Shown here: positions 1-5,956 of the stretch, one piece after another
How the letters are laid out: each line of letters begins with the position of its first letter
Numbering within the stretch: position 1 is the stretch's first letter
NCBI GenBank assembly: GCA_020850915.1
Contig: JADZDV010000218.1
Location: 1-11,186, forward strand
Source of the DNA: Chloroflexota bacterium
Lineage (GTDB): Bacteria; Chloroflexota; UBA6077; JADZDV01
Length of the DNA stretch: 11,186 nt
Direction: 5' to 3'
Notes under the pieces: generated by a model
Told to the model about the DNA's origin: nothing
Databases searched by the model: none
The model's input: the letters and a program-made list of their open reading frames with translations, nothing else
Position numbers and translations under genes: made by a program

Positions 1-244
1 TCGCCGGTCCCTGCGCTCACGATACGAACTCTCTCCCGTTGTCATCGTCAAGCCTCGCTCCAATCCACCGGAGCCCGGCCTCGTTTGGATGGTACCTGCT
101 CGATAAAGCAGGCGAGGGCAGCGGGTGGCCGGGGTGACAAGAGCGGGGCATCCCAAAGGTGTCACAAGGGCGTCGCAGGGGCGTGACACGAAGCGACCGG
201 TCGCCTCGGCTGAAGTATCCCGGCAGCCGGGAGCGCGAACGACG
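1..244. other. Non-coding left flank upstream of the IS66 remnant
   Basis: I find no convincing gene here. The open frame that continues into the transposase remnant from 125 has no family resemblance before its internal ATG at 245. The only structure I see is a 7-bp perfect inverted repeat, GTGTCAC at 159-165 and GTGACAC at 183-189, with a related GGTGACA at 133-139. It could be part of an insertion-sequence end, but no terminal repeat pair can be defined inside the window. Confidence 0.4.
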
Positions 245-640
245 ATGGATCTGACGGTGCTCCAACGCCTCAACCCGGAGGCGATCGCCGACCCTGGCAC
301 GCGGCGGGTCGTCCAGGCCCTGCTCAATCTGATTGAGGCGCTCGTGGCGGAGAACCAGGCGCTGCGCGCGAAAGTCCAGGCGCAGCGGGACGAGATCAAT
401 CGCCTCAAGGGCGAGTACGGCCAGCCGGATGTCAGGCCCAACCGGCGCCCACCAGGAGGGAGCGATGTCTCCTCGGAGCGGGAGCGGCGGCAGCCGCGGG
501 CCTGGCAGAAGGGGCGGAAGCCGTGGGCCTGACAGAGGGGGCGGAAGCTCGATCGGCTGGTGATCGATCGGACCGAGGTGCCGCGGCTGGACGAGCTGAT
601 CCGGCAGCGCGCCGCCACGCTCCACCTCGGCGCCTCCTGG
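245..640 (+). pseudogene. IS66-family transposase, 5' remnant with in-frame stop
   Basis: The first ~95 codons from ATG 245 have the N-terminal signature of IS66-type transposases: an MDL..LQRLNPEAIADP opening, a leucine/glutamate-rich coiled coil (VVQALLNLIEALVAENQALR, then a KVQAQRDEINRLKGE-like stretch), and a basic proline-rich linker ending in ERERRQPRAWQKGRK. A TGA at 530-532 interrupts it. The same frame then resumes with QRGRKLDRLVIDRTEV, the expected next block of the family, and loses resemblance near 592. The DDE catalytic core is absent, where an intact IS66 transposase would run several hundred residues further. GGGAG at 229-233 lies about 11 nt before the ATG. The remnant is non-functional. 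Family assignment is from recognised motifs. I place its right limit only approximately. Confidence 0.7.
495..548 (+). repeat. 27-bp tandem duplication inside the transposase remnant
   Basis: Positions 495-521 and 522-548 are adjacent 27-bp copies matching at 24 positions; the differences are 497/524, 505/532 and 510/537. The unit is nine codons, so the frame is kept. The copies read PRAWQKGRK and PWA-stop-QRGRK. The G-to-A difference at 505/532 turns TGG (Trp) into TGA and makes the in-frame stop. Confidence 0.85.
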
Positions 641-670
641 GCTTGTCCCTCACCCGCTCTCCCCGGTTTA

Positions 671-781
671 TTGAGTAGATACGTTGTGTTCATTTCTGGC
701 GCCAGCAATCTAGTGGATGCAGACACCAATGGTATGCCTGATGTCTTCTTTGTCGACCTGGGTGCCATATCTGCTCCTTAA
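671..781 (+). pseudogene. PD40/TolB-like beta-propeller repeat fragment
   Basis: In the same frame as the transposase remnant, the translation reads SRYVVFISGASNLVDADTNG, followed by MPDVFFVDLG and a stop at 779-781. This matches one repeat of secreted PD40-type propeller proteins, whose consensus looks like GRYVVFxSxASNLVxGDTNGxxDVFVxDL. The DADTNG stretch is the acidic, probably Ca-binding loop of such repeats. Only one of the usual many repeats is present, with no signal peptide and no start of its own. The local sequence is also visibly more AT-rich than its surroundings. I read it as a shard of a larger gene stranded between two insertion-sequence remnants. Confidence 0.55.
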
Positions 782-871
782 TCTTGTAGAGACTTTGCGC
801 GAAGTCACGCTCAAGTGGTCTCCTTTACTGTCCCGCGTTTCCGAACTAGAAATGCAGGACAGGCAGAACTC

Positions 872-1021
872 TCATTGAACGGGCCAGGGGAGCCGGAAGC
901 AGATGAGAGCACAGCCGATGTCGAGCAACGCCTGAGCGATGTCGTCCCGGCGCCAACAGCGGAAGGCCAGGCGGCGGAACTAGACTACACAGACGACCGT
1001 CCGCTCCACCGCCCCACACCG
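872..1021 (-). pseudogene. IS5-family transposase, C-terminal remnant
   Basis: Read on the minus strand from about 1018 to a TGA at 874-872, the frame gives CGAVERTVVCVV, a TAG stop (982-980), then FRRLAFRCWRRDDIAQALLD and IGCALICFRLPWP. This is the C-terminal end of IS5/IS427-type DDE transposases, typically WVVERTFxWLxRFRRLxxRYERRxDIxxAFLxIGCALICF. The Glu of VERT (codon 1006-1004) corresponds to the family's third catalytic residue. The upstream DD part is missing and a stop interrupts the frame, so it is dead. It abuts the 3' end of the glycosylase gene on the same strand. The sequence at 782-871 is probably the distal end of the same element, but I cannot define a terminal inverted repeat. 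Confidence 0.65.
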
Positions 1022-1026
1022 CGGCT

Positions 1027-1632
1027 TTAGACACTCCTGCGTCGCTGATTACGAGCACGAGTCGGTGGGCCTGAGACCGCCGGGCTCTCCTCCACCCAGA
1101 ACCGCCACGGCCGCTCGGCCCACAGCCCGGCGTAGTCAACCCCCACGCGCGGCCCGCTCAGGACGGAGGCATCGGGCAACCGGTCACCCGATGAGAGGTA
1201 GAGCGGCGGCACGGTCATGTCCCGACCCGATAGCTCGCGGTCGAGGCCCAGCCAGCGGCCGAGGCGGCCGGGGCCGCTGGCGGAGCCGGGCGGGCCTTCG
1301 AGGATCTCAGCCGCTCGGATGAGCACTGCGCCGGCGACCCCGTCCTGCTCGGTCACGACGTTCAGGCAGTGGTACATCCCGTAGATCAGATAGATGTACG
1401 CGTGGCCCGGCGGACCGAACATCGGCGCAGTACGGGCCGTCCTGCCGCGCGAAGCGTGCGACGCCAGGTCTTCTGTGCCGACGTACGCCTCTGTCTCCAC
1501 GATGCGGCCCACACGCACGCCGTCCGGCCGCTCGAAGACGAGATGGACGCCCAGCAGCGCACGAGCCACGTCGACGGTCGGGCACGCGTAGAAGTCGCGA
1601 GTCAGTGGTGAGCGGCGAGACCCCGAAGTCAA
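1027..1632 (-). CDS. mpg: 3-methyladenine DNA glycosylase (AAG/Mpg family)
   Basis: This monofunctional base-excision enzyme removes 3-methyladenine, hypoxanthine and other damaged purines from cytoplasmic DNA. At 201 aa from the chosen start it has the normal size for the family. Residues 43-50 read RIVETEAY: Glu48 is the catalytic residue and Tyr50 the base-stacking one, by analogy to human AAG Glu125/Tyr127. His59 lies in ASHASRG. YGMYHCLN at 84-91 carries Tyr84 and the intercalating Tyr87. PWRFWVEESPAVS near the C-terminus is also typical. The start is uncertain. The open frame runs back to 1788, but family homology begins at TRDFYA, so I choose TTG 1632, with GAGG at 1653-1650 as a distant ribosome site; CTG 1605 is the alternative. 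It begins 19 bp after the SCO6745-family stop, suggesting an operon. The last dozen or so residues run into the IS5 remnant and probably replace the native tail. Confidence 0.88.
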   Translation of the reverse strand: MTSGSRRSPLTRDFYACPTVDVARALLGVHLVFERPDGVRVGRIVETEAYVGTEDLASHASRGRTARTAPMFGPPGHAYIYLIYGMYHCLNVVTEQDGVAGAVLIRAAEILEGPPGSASGPGRLGRWLGLDRELSGRDMTVPPLYLSSGDRLPDASVLSGPRVGVDYAGLWAERPWRFWVEESPAVSGPPTRARNQRRRSV

Positions 1633-1651
1633 CGCGGATGAGGCCCGGTCC

Positions 1652-2536
1652 TCAACCAGGGTACGCGGCCGGCGGCCAGCCGAGACCCATCTGGTTCGAC
1701 AGCAAGAGACCGCCGCCCTCCACGATCCGACCGCTGATCTCGCGCCAGAGTGTCCACAGGCGTGCACTCCGCTCCGGTCCGAGCGCACGCCAGGGACGCA
1801 TGGCCAGCCGGTCGGTTGCTATCTCGATCGCTTCGCGGCCAGCACGACCCGCCTCGGTCAGAGCGGCGTGCTCGTCCAGCCAGCCGCGCGCCTGGAGCCG
1901 CTCGGTCGCCGCTTGCCACGCTTCGTCCGACCACCAGCGGTTCGTCCGCTGGGCCTCGGCGCTCACTCGGCCGGTCGCCGCCAGGGTCACGTGCGCCTCA
2001 CAGGGATCGATCTCCGCGGCCAGCAGACTGGCAACGTGGCCGTCGCCGCGGTGCTCGCGGAGGCGCGTCGCGGCGCTCCAGAGCACCAGATACGGCTCCT
2101 CCGGCCACGGTAGCTCGGCGTGCGCCGCGAAGAGCGCCCGGCCGGCGCTATCGCAGGCCTCGGCCGCTTCCCGCGCCAGGGCTGCCGCCTCGGCCACGGC
2201 CACCGACTCGCTCGCCTCGCCCAGCAGTCGCCGTAGCGCCTGGCCAGCGGATTCGAGCCGCGCCGCCAGCACGGCCTCTGGCGTCGTCCTGCTCCAGGCC
2301 TCGGGCAAGGCACGCCGGACGAGCGAGGGATGGAAATTGTAGAACGTGGCGATGACCACTTCGACCGGGACAGCGCCCAGGGCCGCCGACCGAGCGGCAA
2401 AGTAGCCCATCCAACCGCCGCGCAGGCCGAGTGCCTCGGTAGCGGCGCGGGTCTCCGGTGCGAAGAACGTGATAGCGTGGTACGGCTCGAAGACCTGCCA
2501 CATCGCGCGCGCAACCGCCGACGGCATCTCGGCCAC
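1652..2536 (-). CDS. SCO6745/SalK-family protein, winged-helix-like
   Basis: This 294-aa soluble protein has the hallmarks of the SCO6745 family. FEPYHAITFFAPE near residue 16 is the family's EPxHAxTYFAPE signature, and IATFYNFHPSLVRRALPEAW follows. The C-terminal half holds TNRWWSDEAWQAATERLQAR and GWLDEHAALTEAGRA, which resembles a winged helix-turn-helix recognition segment. Members occur mainly in Actinobacteria and related high-GC phyla, and SalK of the salinosporamide cluster belongs here. The biochemical role is unsettled. A regulatory or DNA-contacting role is inferred from the helical C-terminus. The start is GTG 2536, decided by GGAGG at 2547-2543 six bases upstream; the in-frame ATG at 2527 lacks such a site. 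It is the first gene of a likely two-gene operon with mpg. Confidence 0.8.
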   Translation of the reverse strand: MAEMPSAVARAMWQVFEPYHAITFFAPETRAATEALGLRGGWMGYFAARSAALGAVPVEVVIATFYNFHPSLVRRALPEAWSRTTPEAVLAARLESAGQALRRLLGEASESVAVAEAAALAREAAEACDSAGRALFAAHAELPWPEEPYLVLWSAATRLREHRGDGHVASLLAAEIDPCEAHVTLAATGRVSAEAQRTNRWWSDEAWQAATERLQARGWLDEHAALTEAGRAGREAIEIATDRLAMRPWRALGPERSARLWTLWREISGRIVEGGGLLLSNQMGLGWPPAAYPG

Positions 2537-2545
2537 AGGCTACCT

Positions 2546-2581
2546 CCAGCAGACCAGGGCAAGCGCTCTGCTGGCAGTATA
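2546..2581 (-). promoter_or_regulatory. Putative -10 box and operator-like dyad for the SCO6745-mpg operon
   Basis: On the minus strand a TATACT hexamer lies at 2581-2576. No convincing -35 is present at 16-18 nt spacing. Just downstream is an 8-bp perfect inverted repeat: on the plus strand CCAGCAGA at 2546-2553 and TCTGCTGG at 2567-2574, with a 13-nt spacer. The expected transcription start (about 2569) falls inside the upstream arm. The downstream arm overlaps the first bases of the GGAGG ribosome site. Position suggests a repressor operator, possibly autoregulatory. Confidence 0.4.
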
Positions 2582-2759
2582 GCCGCGGCCACGCTCGGCC
2601 CCATCGTGCGCCTCGGAGCACTTGCCCAACCACGCCCCGGCACGTCGCCTGCGTACAGGGAAGAGTCACCGCGAGGTTACCATTCGAGGTCGATCTGGCG
2701 CGGTACGATTCCTCAGACACTGGCGAGGGGCGATCGCCTCTTGCCGTCGCGGAGTGAGC

Positions 2760-4049
2760 ATGCCTTCCATCACGATGCCCCAGCTTGGCGAGTCTGTGGC
2801 CGAGGGAACGATCGGGAAATGGCTCAAGCGCCTGGGCGACCGCGTCGCGCGCGACGAGCCGCTGGTCGAAGTGATGACGGACAAGGTGACAGCCGAGATC
2901 CCCTCTCCGTTCGCCGGTGTGCTGAAGACGATCGTCGTCCCGGAAGGTGAGACGGTCCCGATCGGCGGCGAGATCGCCGTCGTCGAGGTCGAGGATGCCC
3001 AGGCCGGTCAGGATCCCGTTGTGGGCGAAGGCTCGAGTGGCGTCAAAGCGCCTCAGGCTTGCGCGAGCAGCATCCGGATCTCTGGAGATGCCCCCTCTGT
3101 CCGTGCGCCGTCGGACGGCGCGCCCGACCTCGCCAGGCCCGCCCCGCACCTCAGAGCCTCGCCACTCGTCCGCAAGCTGGTGGAAGAGCATGGCCTGGCT
3201 TTGCGAGACATTACGGGCACAGGCGCCGGCGGCCGGGTGACGAAGGATGACGTTCTGGCATTCATCGCGCGGCCGGTCGAGCAGCGCCCGCCGACGACGT
3301 TGGGCGGCCCGATGCCGGCCGGGCAGCCGGCCCCATCGCCCGCGAAGGCAGAGGAGGACGACGAGATCCCGCTCTCGCCCATGCGTCGCTCGATCGCCGA
3401 GCACATGGTGCGCAGCGTCCATACGGCTCCCCATGCCTGGTCTATGGTGGAGGTGGACGCCACACCGCTCGTCCGCTACCGCGAGTCGCTGGTGCCCGAC
3501 TGGCATCGGCGGGAGGGCTTCGAGCTGACGCTGTTGCCGTTCTTCGCGAAGTGCGTGGTGGAGGCGCTGCGCGAGCATCCGCTGCTGAACGCGACCTGGG
3601 CGGACGACCGGATCGTCGTCAAAGGCCGCGTCAACCTCGGCATCGCCGTCTCGGTCGAAGATGGCCTGCTCGTACCGGTCATTCGGGACGCCGATCGGTT
3701 GAGCATTGCCGGCCTGGCGCTGGCGATCCACGACCTGACGGCGCGCGCCCGCGCGGGCCGCCTCACGTTGCCGGACGTCCAGGACGGCACGTTCACCGTG
3801 AACAACACCGGGGCGCTCGGCTCGATCGTCTCGCAGCCGATCATTCCCCAGCCGCAGGCCGGCATTGTCACGATGGAGGCGGTGGTCAAGCGACCGGTTG
3901 TGATCGACGACGCGATCGCCATCCGATCGATCATGAACGTCTGTCTCTCGTTCGACCACCGGGTGCTGGACGGCGCCGGGGCGCTGCGGTTCCTCCAGAG
4001 CGTGCGGCGGCGCGTTGAAGGTCTGGGTCCGGGTCCCGCGCTATACTGA
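2760..4049 (+). CDS. 2-oxoacid dehydrogenase E2 (dihydrolipoamide acyltransferase)
   Basis: This is the core acyltransferase of a 2-oxoacid dehydrogenase complex, moving an acyl group from lipoyl-lysine to CoA in the cytoplasm. Domains in its 429 residues are as follows. The lipoyl domain spans 1-78, with the lipoylated lysine Lys42 in VEVMTDKVTAE. A Pro/Ala/Ser linker follows. The peripheral-subunit-binding domain spans 131-170 (LRASPLVRKLVEE, GTGAGGRVTKDDV). A second linker leads to the catalytic domain at 203-429, with TFTVNNTGALGS at 344-355 and the DHRVLDG motif carrying catalytic His400 and Asp404. One lipoyl domain and the NNTGALGS/VTMEAVVKRPVV block resemble branched-chain or PdhC/BkdC-type E2 more than enterobacterial AceF. 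Substrate specificity cannot be read. ATG 2760 is chosen because the lipoyl domain starts there and GGAG lies at 2751-2754. A TACGAT at 2704-2709 is a possible -10. No E1 or E3 gene is in the window; lipA follows after 4 bp. Confidence 0.93.
   Translation: MPSITMPQLGESVAEGTIGKWLKRLGDRVARDEPLVEVMTDKVTAEIPSPFAGVLKTIVVPEGETVPIGGEIAVVEVEDAQAGQDPVVGEGSSGVKAPQACASSIRISGDAPSVRAPSDGAPDLARPAPHLRASPLVRKLVEEHGLALRDITGTGAGGRVTKDDVLAFIARPVEQRPPTTLGGPMPAGQPAPSPAKAEEDDEIPLSPMRRSIAEHMVRSVHTAPHAWSMVEVDATPLVRYRESLVPDWHRREGFELTLLPFFAKCVVEALREHPLLNATWADDRIVVKGRVNLGIAVSVEDGLLVPVIRDADRLSIAGLALAIHDLTARARAGRLTLPDVQDGTFTVNNTGALGSIVSQPIIPQPQAGIVTMEAVVKRPVVIDDAIAIRSIMNVCLSFDHRVLDGAGALRFLQSVRRRVEGLGPGPALY
4042..4047 (+). 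promoter_or_regulatory. Possible internal -10 (TATACT) for a leaderless lipA transcript
   Basis: TATACT overlaps the E2 stop codon and ends 6 nt before the lipA ATG at 4054, the spacing expected if transcription starts at the start codon itself. No Shine-Dalgarno-like sequence precedes that ATG. A TTGAAG at 4015-4020 is 21 nt upstream, too far for a standard -35. The sequence may have arisen by chance from the E2 Leu-Tyr-stop codons. Confidence 0.35.
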
Positions 4050-4053
4050 CCGC

Positions 4054-4977
4054 ATGTCGCAGTTCGAGCTTCCCGTCGTCCCACGCACCGTCGCCCTGAG
4101 TCCCAACGCGCCGGCGCCGCGCGGCGAGCGCCCACCCTGGCTGAAGGTGCGCTTCCCTGGCGGGGAGCGCTTCCACGAGCTCCGGACGCTGATGCGGTCG
4201 CTCGACCTGCACACAATCTGCGAGGAGGCGCTCTGCCCGAATCTCAGCGAGTGCTGGGCCTACGGCACCGCCACGTTCCTGATCCTGGGCGATGTCTGCA
4301 CGCGCAATTGCGGCTTCTGCAACGTCACGACAGGGCGACCCGTCGGCCTCGACCGGGAGGAGCCGGAGCGGCTGGCGAAGGCGGTCCGGGAGCTCAACCT
4401 GCGCCATATAGTGATCACCTCCGTCACTCGGGACGACCTGCCGGACGGCGGAGCGGAGATCTTCGCCAAGACGATCCAGCGCCTGCGTGAGTACGGCCCG
4501 GACCGCGGCATTGAGGTCCTCGTCCCGGACTTTCTCGGCAACTGGAAGGCGCTGGAGACCGTCATGGCCGCGCGCCCGGACATTCTCAACCACAACCTGG
4601 AAACGGTGCCTCGCCTGTACCACCGCGTGCGGCCGAAGGCGATCTACACGCAGTCGCTCGAGCTGCTCCGCAGGGCGCGCGACCTCGCTCCAGACGTCGT
4701 CACAAAGTCGGGCCTGATGGTGGGTCTGGGGGAGACGCGCGAGGAGTTGACCCGCACCCTCGAGGACCTGCGCGCCAGCGACGTGGACGTGTTGACGGTG
4801 GGCCAGTACCTGCGCCCAACGATGAAGCATCTGCCGATCGAGCGTTACTATGACCCGGCGGAGTTTGCCGACATCAAGGTTCGGGCGCTCGGGATGGGCT
4901 TCAAACACGTGGAGTCCGGGCCGTTAGTCCGCTCCTCGTACCACGCCCACGAGCAGGTTCCGGCAGGCTCGCGCTGA
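4054..4977 (+). CDS. lipA: Lipoyl synthase
   Basis: This radical-SAM enzyme inserts two sulfur atoms at C6 and C8 of the octanoyl group on E2 and GcvH proteins. At 307 aa the length is normal. The auxiliary 4Fe-4S cluster ligands are Cys56, Cys61 and Cys67 (CEEALCPNLSEC). The radical-SAM cluster is Cys82, Cys86 and Cys89 (CTRNCGFC). GTATFLILGD, TSVTRDDLPDGGA, HNLETVPRLY and the C-terminal RSSYHA (residues 293-298, supplying the serine ligand of the auxiliary cluster) are all present, so it should be active. The start is ATG 4054; the frame is open to ATG 4015, but that would add an atypical leader inside E2. It lies 4 bp after the E2 gene, its likely protein substrate, implying co-expression. 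No lipB/lipM octanoyltransferase is in the window. Confidence 0.96.
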   Translation: MSQFELPVVPRTVALSPNAPAPRGERPPWLKVRFPGGERFHELRTLMRSLDLHTICEEALCPNLSECWAYGTATFLILGDVCTRNCGFCNVTTGRPVGLDREEPERLAKAVRELNLRHIVITSVTRDDLPDGGAEIFAKTIQRLREYGPDRGIEVLVPDFLGNWKALETVMAARPDILNHNLETVPRLYHRVRPKAIYTQSLELLRRARDLAPDVVTKSGLMVGLGETREELTRTLEDLRASDVDVLTVGQYLRPTMKHLPIERYYDPAEFADIKVRALGMGFKHVESGPLVRSSYHAHEQVPAGSR

Positions 4978-4993
4978 ATTCTTCCGTCAACCC

Positions 4994-5022
4994 TTGCGAC
5001 CAGTCCGGACGGGTCGTAGAAT
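4994..5022 (+). promoter_or_regulatory. Promoter TTGCGA-17-TAGAAT with palindrome in its spacer
   Basis: TTGCGA at 4994-4999 and TAGAAT at 5017-5022 are separated by exactly 17 nt, a good sigma-70-type promoter in the 54-bp gap after lipA. The expected start site (about 5029-5032) coincides with the GTG at 5032, so the transcript would be essentially leaderless. Positions 4997-5016 form a 20-bp palindrome with a single mismatched pair: CGACC, A, GTCCGGAC, G, GGTCG. It occupies the whole spacer, a classic operator position. An alternative reading is the hairpin of a lipA terminator, but no T-tract follows it. Confidence 0.5.
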
Positions 5023-5031
5023 AGCGCTGCC

Positions 5032-5505
5032 GTGCGGTTCGAGGAGACTCAGCTCACCCCACCAAGGCTGGATCTGCTGTCCTTGCTTGACCAGTTGCAG
5101 GAGCAGATCGAAACAGCCGCGCGGGTGCCGATGACCGACAAGATCGTCGTCAGCTCAGACGGCCTGCTCGACCTGCTCGACGCGATCCGAAGCGTCCTGC
5201 CGCACGACGTCATCGAGGCCGAGCGCGTCATGCAGGAGCGGCACCGCCTCATCGAAGAGGCTCGCGACGAGGCGGCGCGGACGATCGAGGACGCGCGCGA
5301 GCAATCGAAGTTCATGCTTCAGGAGCACCACGTGCTGAAAGCGGCCGAAATGCGGGCCGAGCGGATCACCAACCAGGCCCAGCGGGAGGCGGACGAGATC
5401 ATCGAGTCCGCGGACGACTACGTGCAGCAGCTCTTCGGGCGCATGGAAGAGGAAGCGCTGCGCATCGCCGGTGAAATCCGCAAGATCTCGGCGCGTCGCT
5501 CGTAG
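5032..5505 (+). CDS. SepIVA/DivIVA-like coiled-coil protein
   Basis: This 157-aa cytosolic protein has two parts. Residues ~12-62 read LDLLSLLDQLQEQIETAARV, then PMTDKIVVSSDGLLDLLDAI and RSVLPHDVIEAERVMQER. They match the N-terminal module of mycobacterial Rv2927c/SepIVA-type proteins: a VPMT core, then LLDLxDxIxxxxPxxxxxAxxVxxxR. Residues ~65-150 are a charged heptad-rich coiled coil (EEARDEAARTIEDAREQ, AEMRAERITNQAQREADEII). Such proteins are often mislabelled ATP synthase subunit b-like. SepIVA acts in septation in mycobacteria; that role here is only inferred. It is about 90 residues shorter than the mycobacterial protein as I remember it. GTG 5032 is chosen because homology begins shortly after it and the upstream promoter places transcription there; there is no ribosome site. 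The membrane-protein gene at 5518 starts 12 bp after its stop. Confidence 0.6.
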   Translation: MRFEETQLTPPRLDLLSLLDQLQEQIETAARVPMTDKIVVSSDGLLDLLDAIRSVLPHDVIEAERVMQERHRLIEEARDEAARTIEDAREQSKFMLQEHHVLKAAEMRAERITNQAQREADEIIESADDYVQQLFGRMEEEALRIAGEIRKISARRS

Positions 5506-5517
5506 GCCGCCAGTCCC

Positions 5518-5955
5518 ATGTCCAACGAGCCAGCCTCGACCGCGAACCAGCCTGCCTCGCCCGAGCCCGCCCAGAGCACCACACCGGTCGCCGCGCCCCA
5601 GCCGCCCCCTGCTACCCCACCCCCGACCGCGGCATCCCAGCCGCCGCGGCCACCGGAGCAGCCCCCCCGGACGGCTGAGCCGGCTCCGGCGCCCCCAGCC
5701 CCCCCAGCCCCCACCGCCGACCCGCGGGCGCCCGCCGTCGTGCGCGTCGAGGAGGTCCAACGGCCCGGCGGTGCGAGCGACGAGCTCCAGCAAGTCTTCA
5801 TGCCGTTCTCCCTGACCGTCGGCGACGGGTTCAAGTTCGGCTGTGGACTGAGCATCGCGCTCGGTACAGCCCTGCTCATCGGCGTATTGACCCTGCTCAT
5901 CATCACGCTGGCGGGCAGCCTGGCCGGCGTCCCCACGCCGTTCACGCCGCGCTGA
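5518..5955 (+). CDS. Proline-rich single-pass membrane protein, unknown function
   Basis: I do not recognise a named family. The 145-aa product has a low-complexity N-terminal region (residues ~1-75) made of Pro, Ala, Ser, Thr and Gln with runs such as PAPPAPPAPTADP, surely disordered. A short linker VVRVEEVQRPGGASDELQQV follows. The C-terminal segment FSLTVGDGFKFGCGLSIALG leads into a hydrophobic helix (TALLIGVLTLLIITLAGSLAG, about residues 115-135) and a short tail. No signal peptide precedes the disordered part, so the long Pro-rich arm is probably cytoplasmic, with a C-terminal anchor. ATG 5518 has no clear Shine-Dalgarno, and translational coupling to the coiled-coil gene 12 bp upstream is likely. 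Together they could form a membrane-tethered scaffold; that is inference. The gene ends 1 bp from the convergent chromate-transporter gene. Confidence 0.7.
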   Translation: MSNEPASTANQPASPEPAQSTTPVAAPQPPPATPPPTAASQPPRPPEQPPRTAEPAPAPPAPPAPTADPRAPAVVRVEEVQRPGGASDELQQVFMPFSLTVGDGFKFGCGLSIALGTALLIGVLTLLIITLAGSLAGVPTPFTPR

Positions 5956-5956
5956 C

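Noticed and set aside
815..1030. A 71-codon plus-strand open frame
   Set aside because: It is antisense to the IS5-type remnant, which explains the sequence better.
2148..3959. A 603-codon minus-strand open frame
   Set aside because: It runs antisense through the E2 gene and out of frame through the SCO6745-family gene. Both of those have clear family motifs, and the long frame is a by-product of high GC.
4015..4053. N-terminally extended lipA from ATG 4015
   Set aside because: The extra 13 residues lie inside the E2 coding end and do not resemble LipA. ATG 4054 gives the normal length.
3931..4908. A 325-codon minus-strand open frame
   Set aside because: It is entirely antisense to lipA, whose cluster ligands are unambiguous.
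5560..5720. C-rich, proline-codon repetitive stretch as a possible repeat array or CRISPR-like element
   Set aside because: It is simple low-complexity coding sequence for Pro/Ala residues. There are no regularly spaced identical units.
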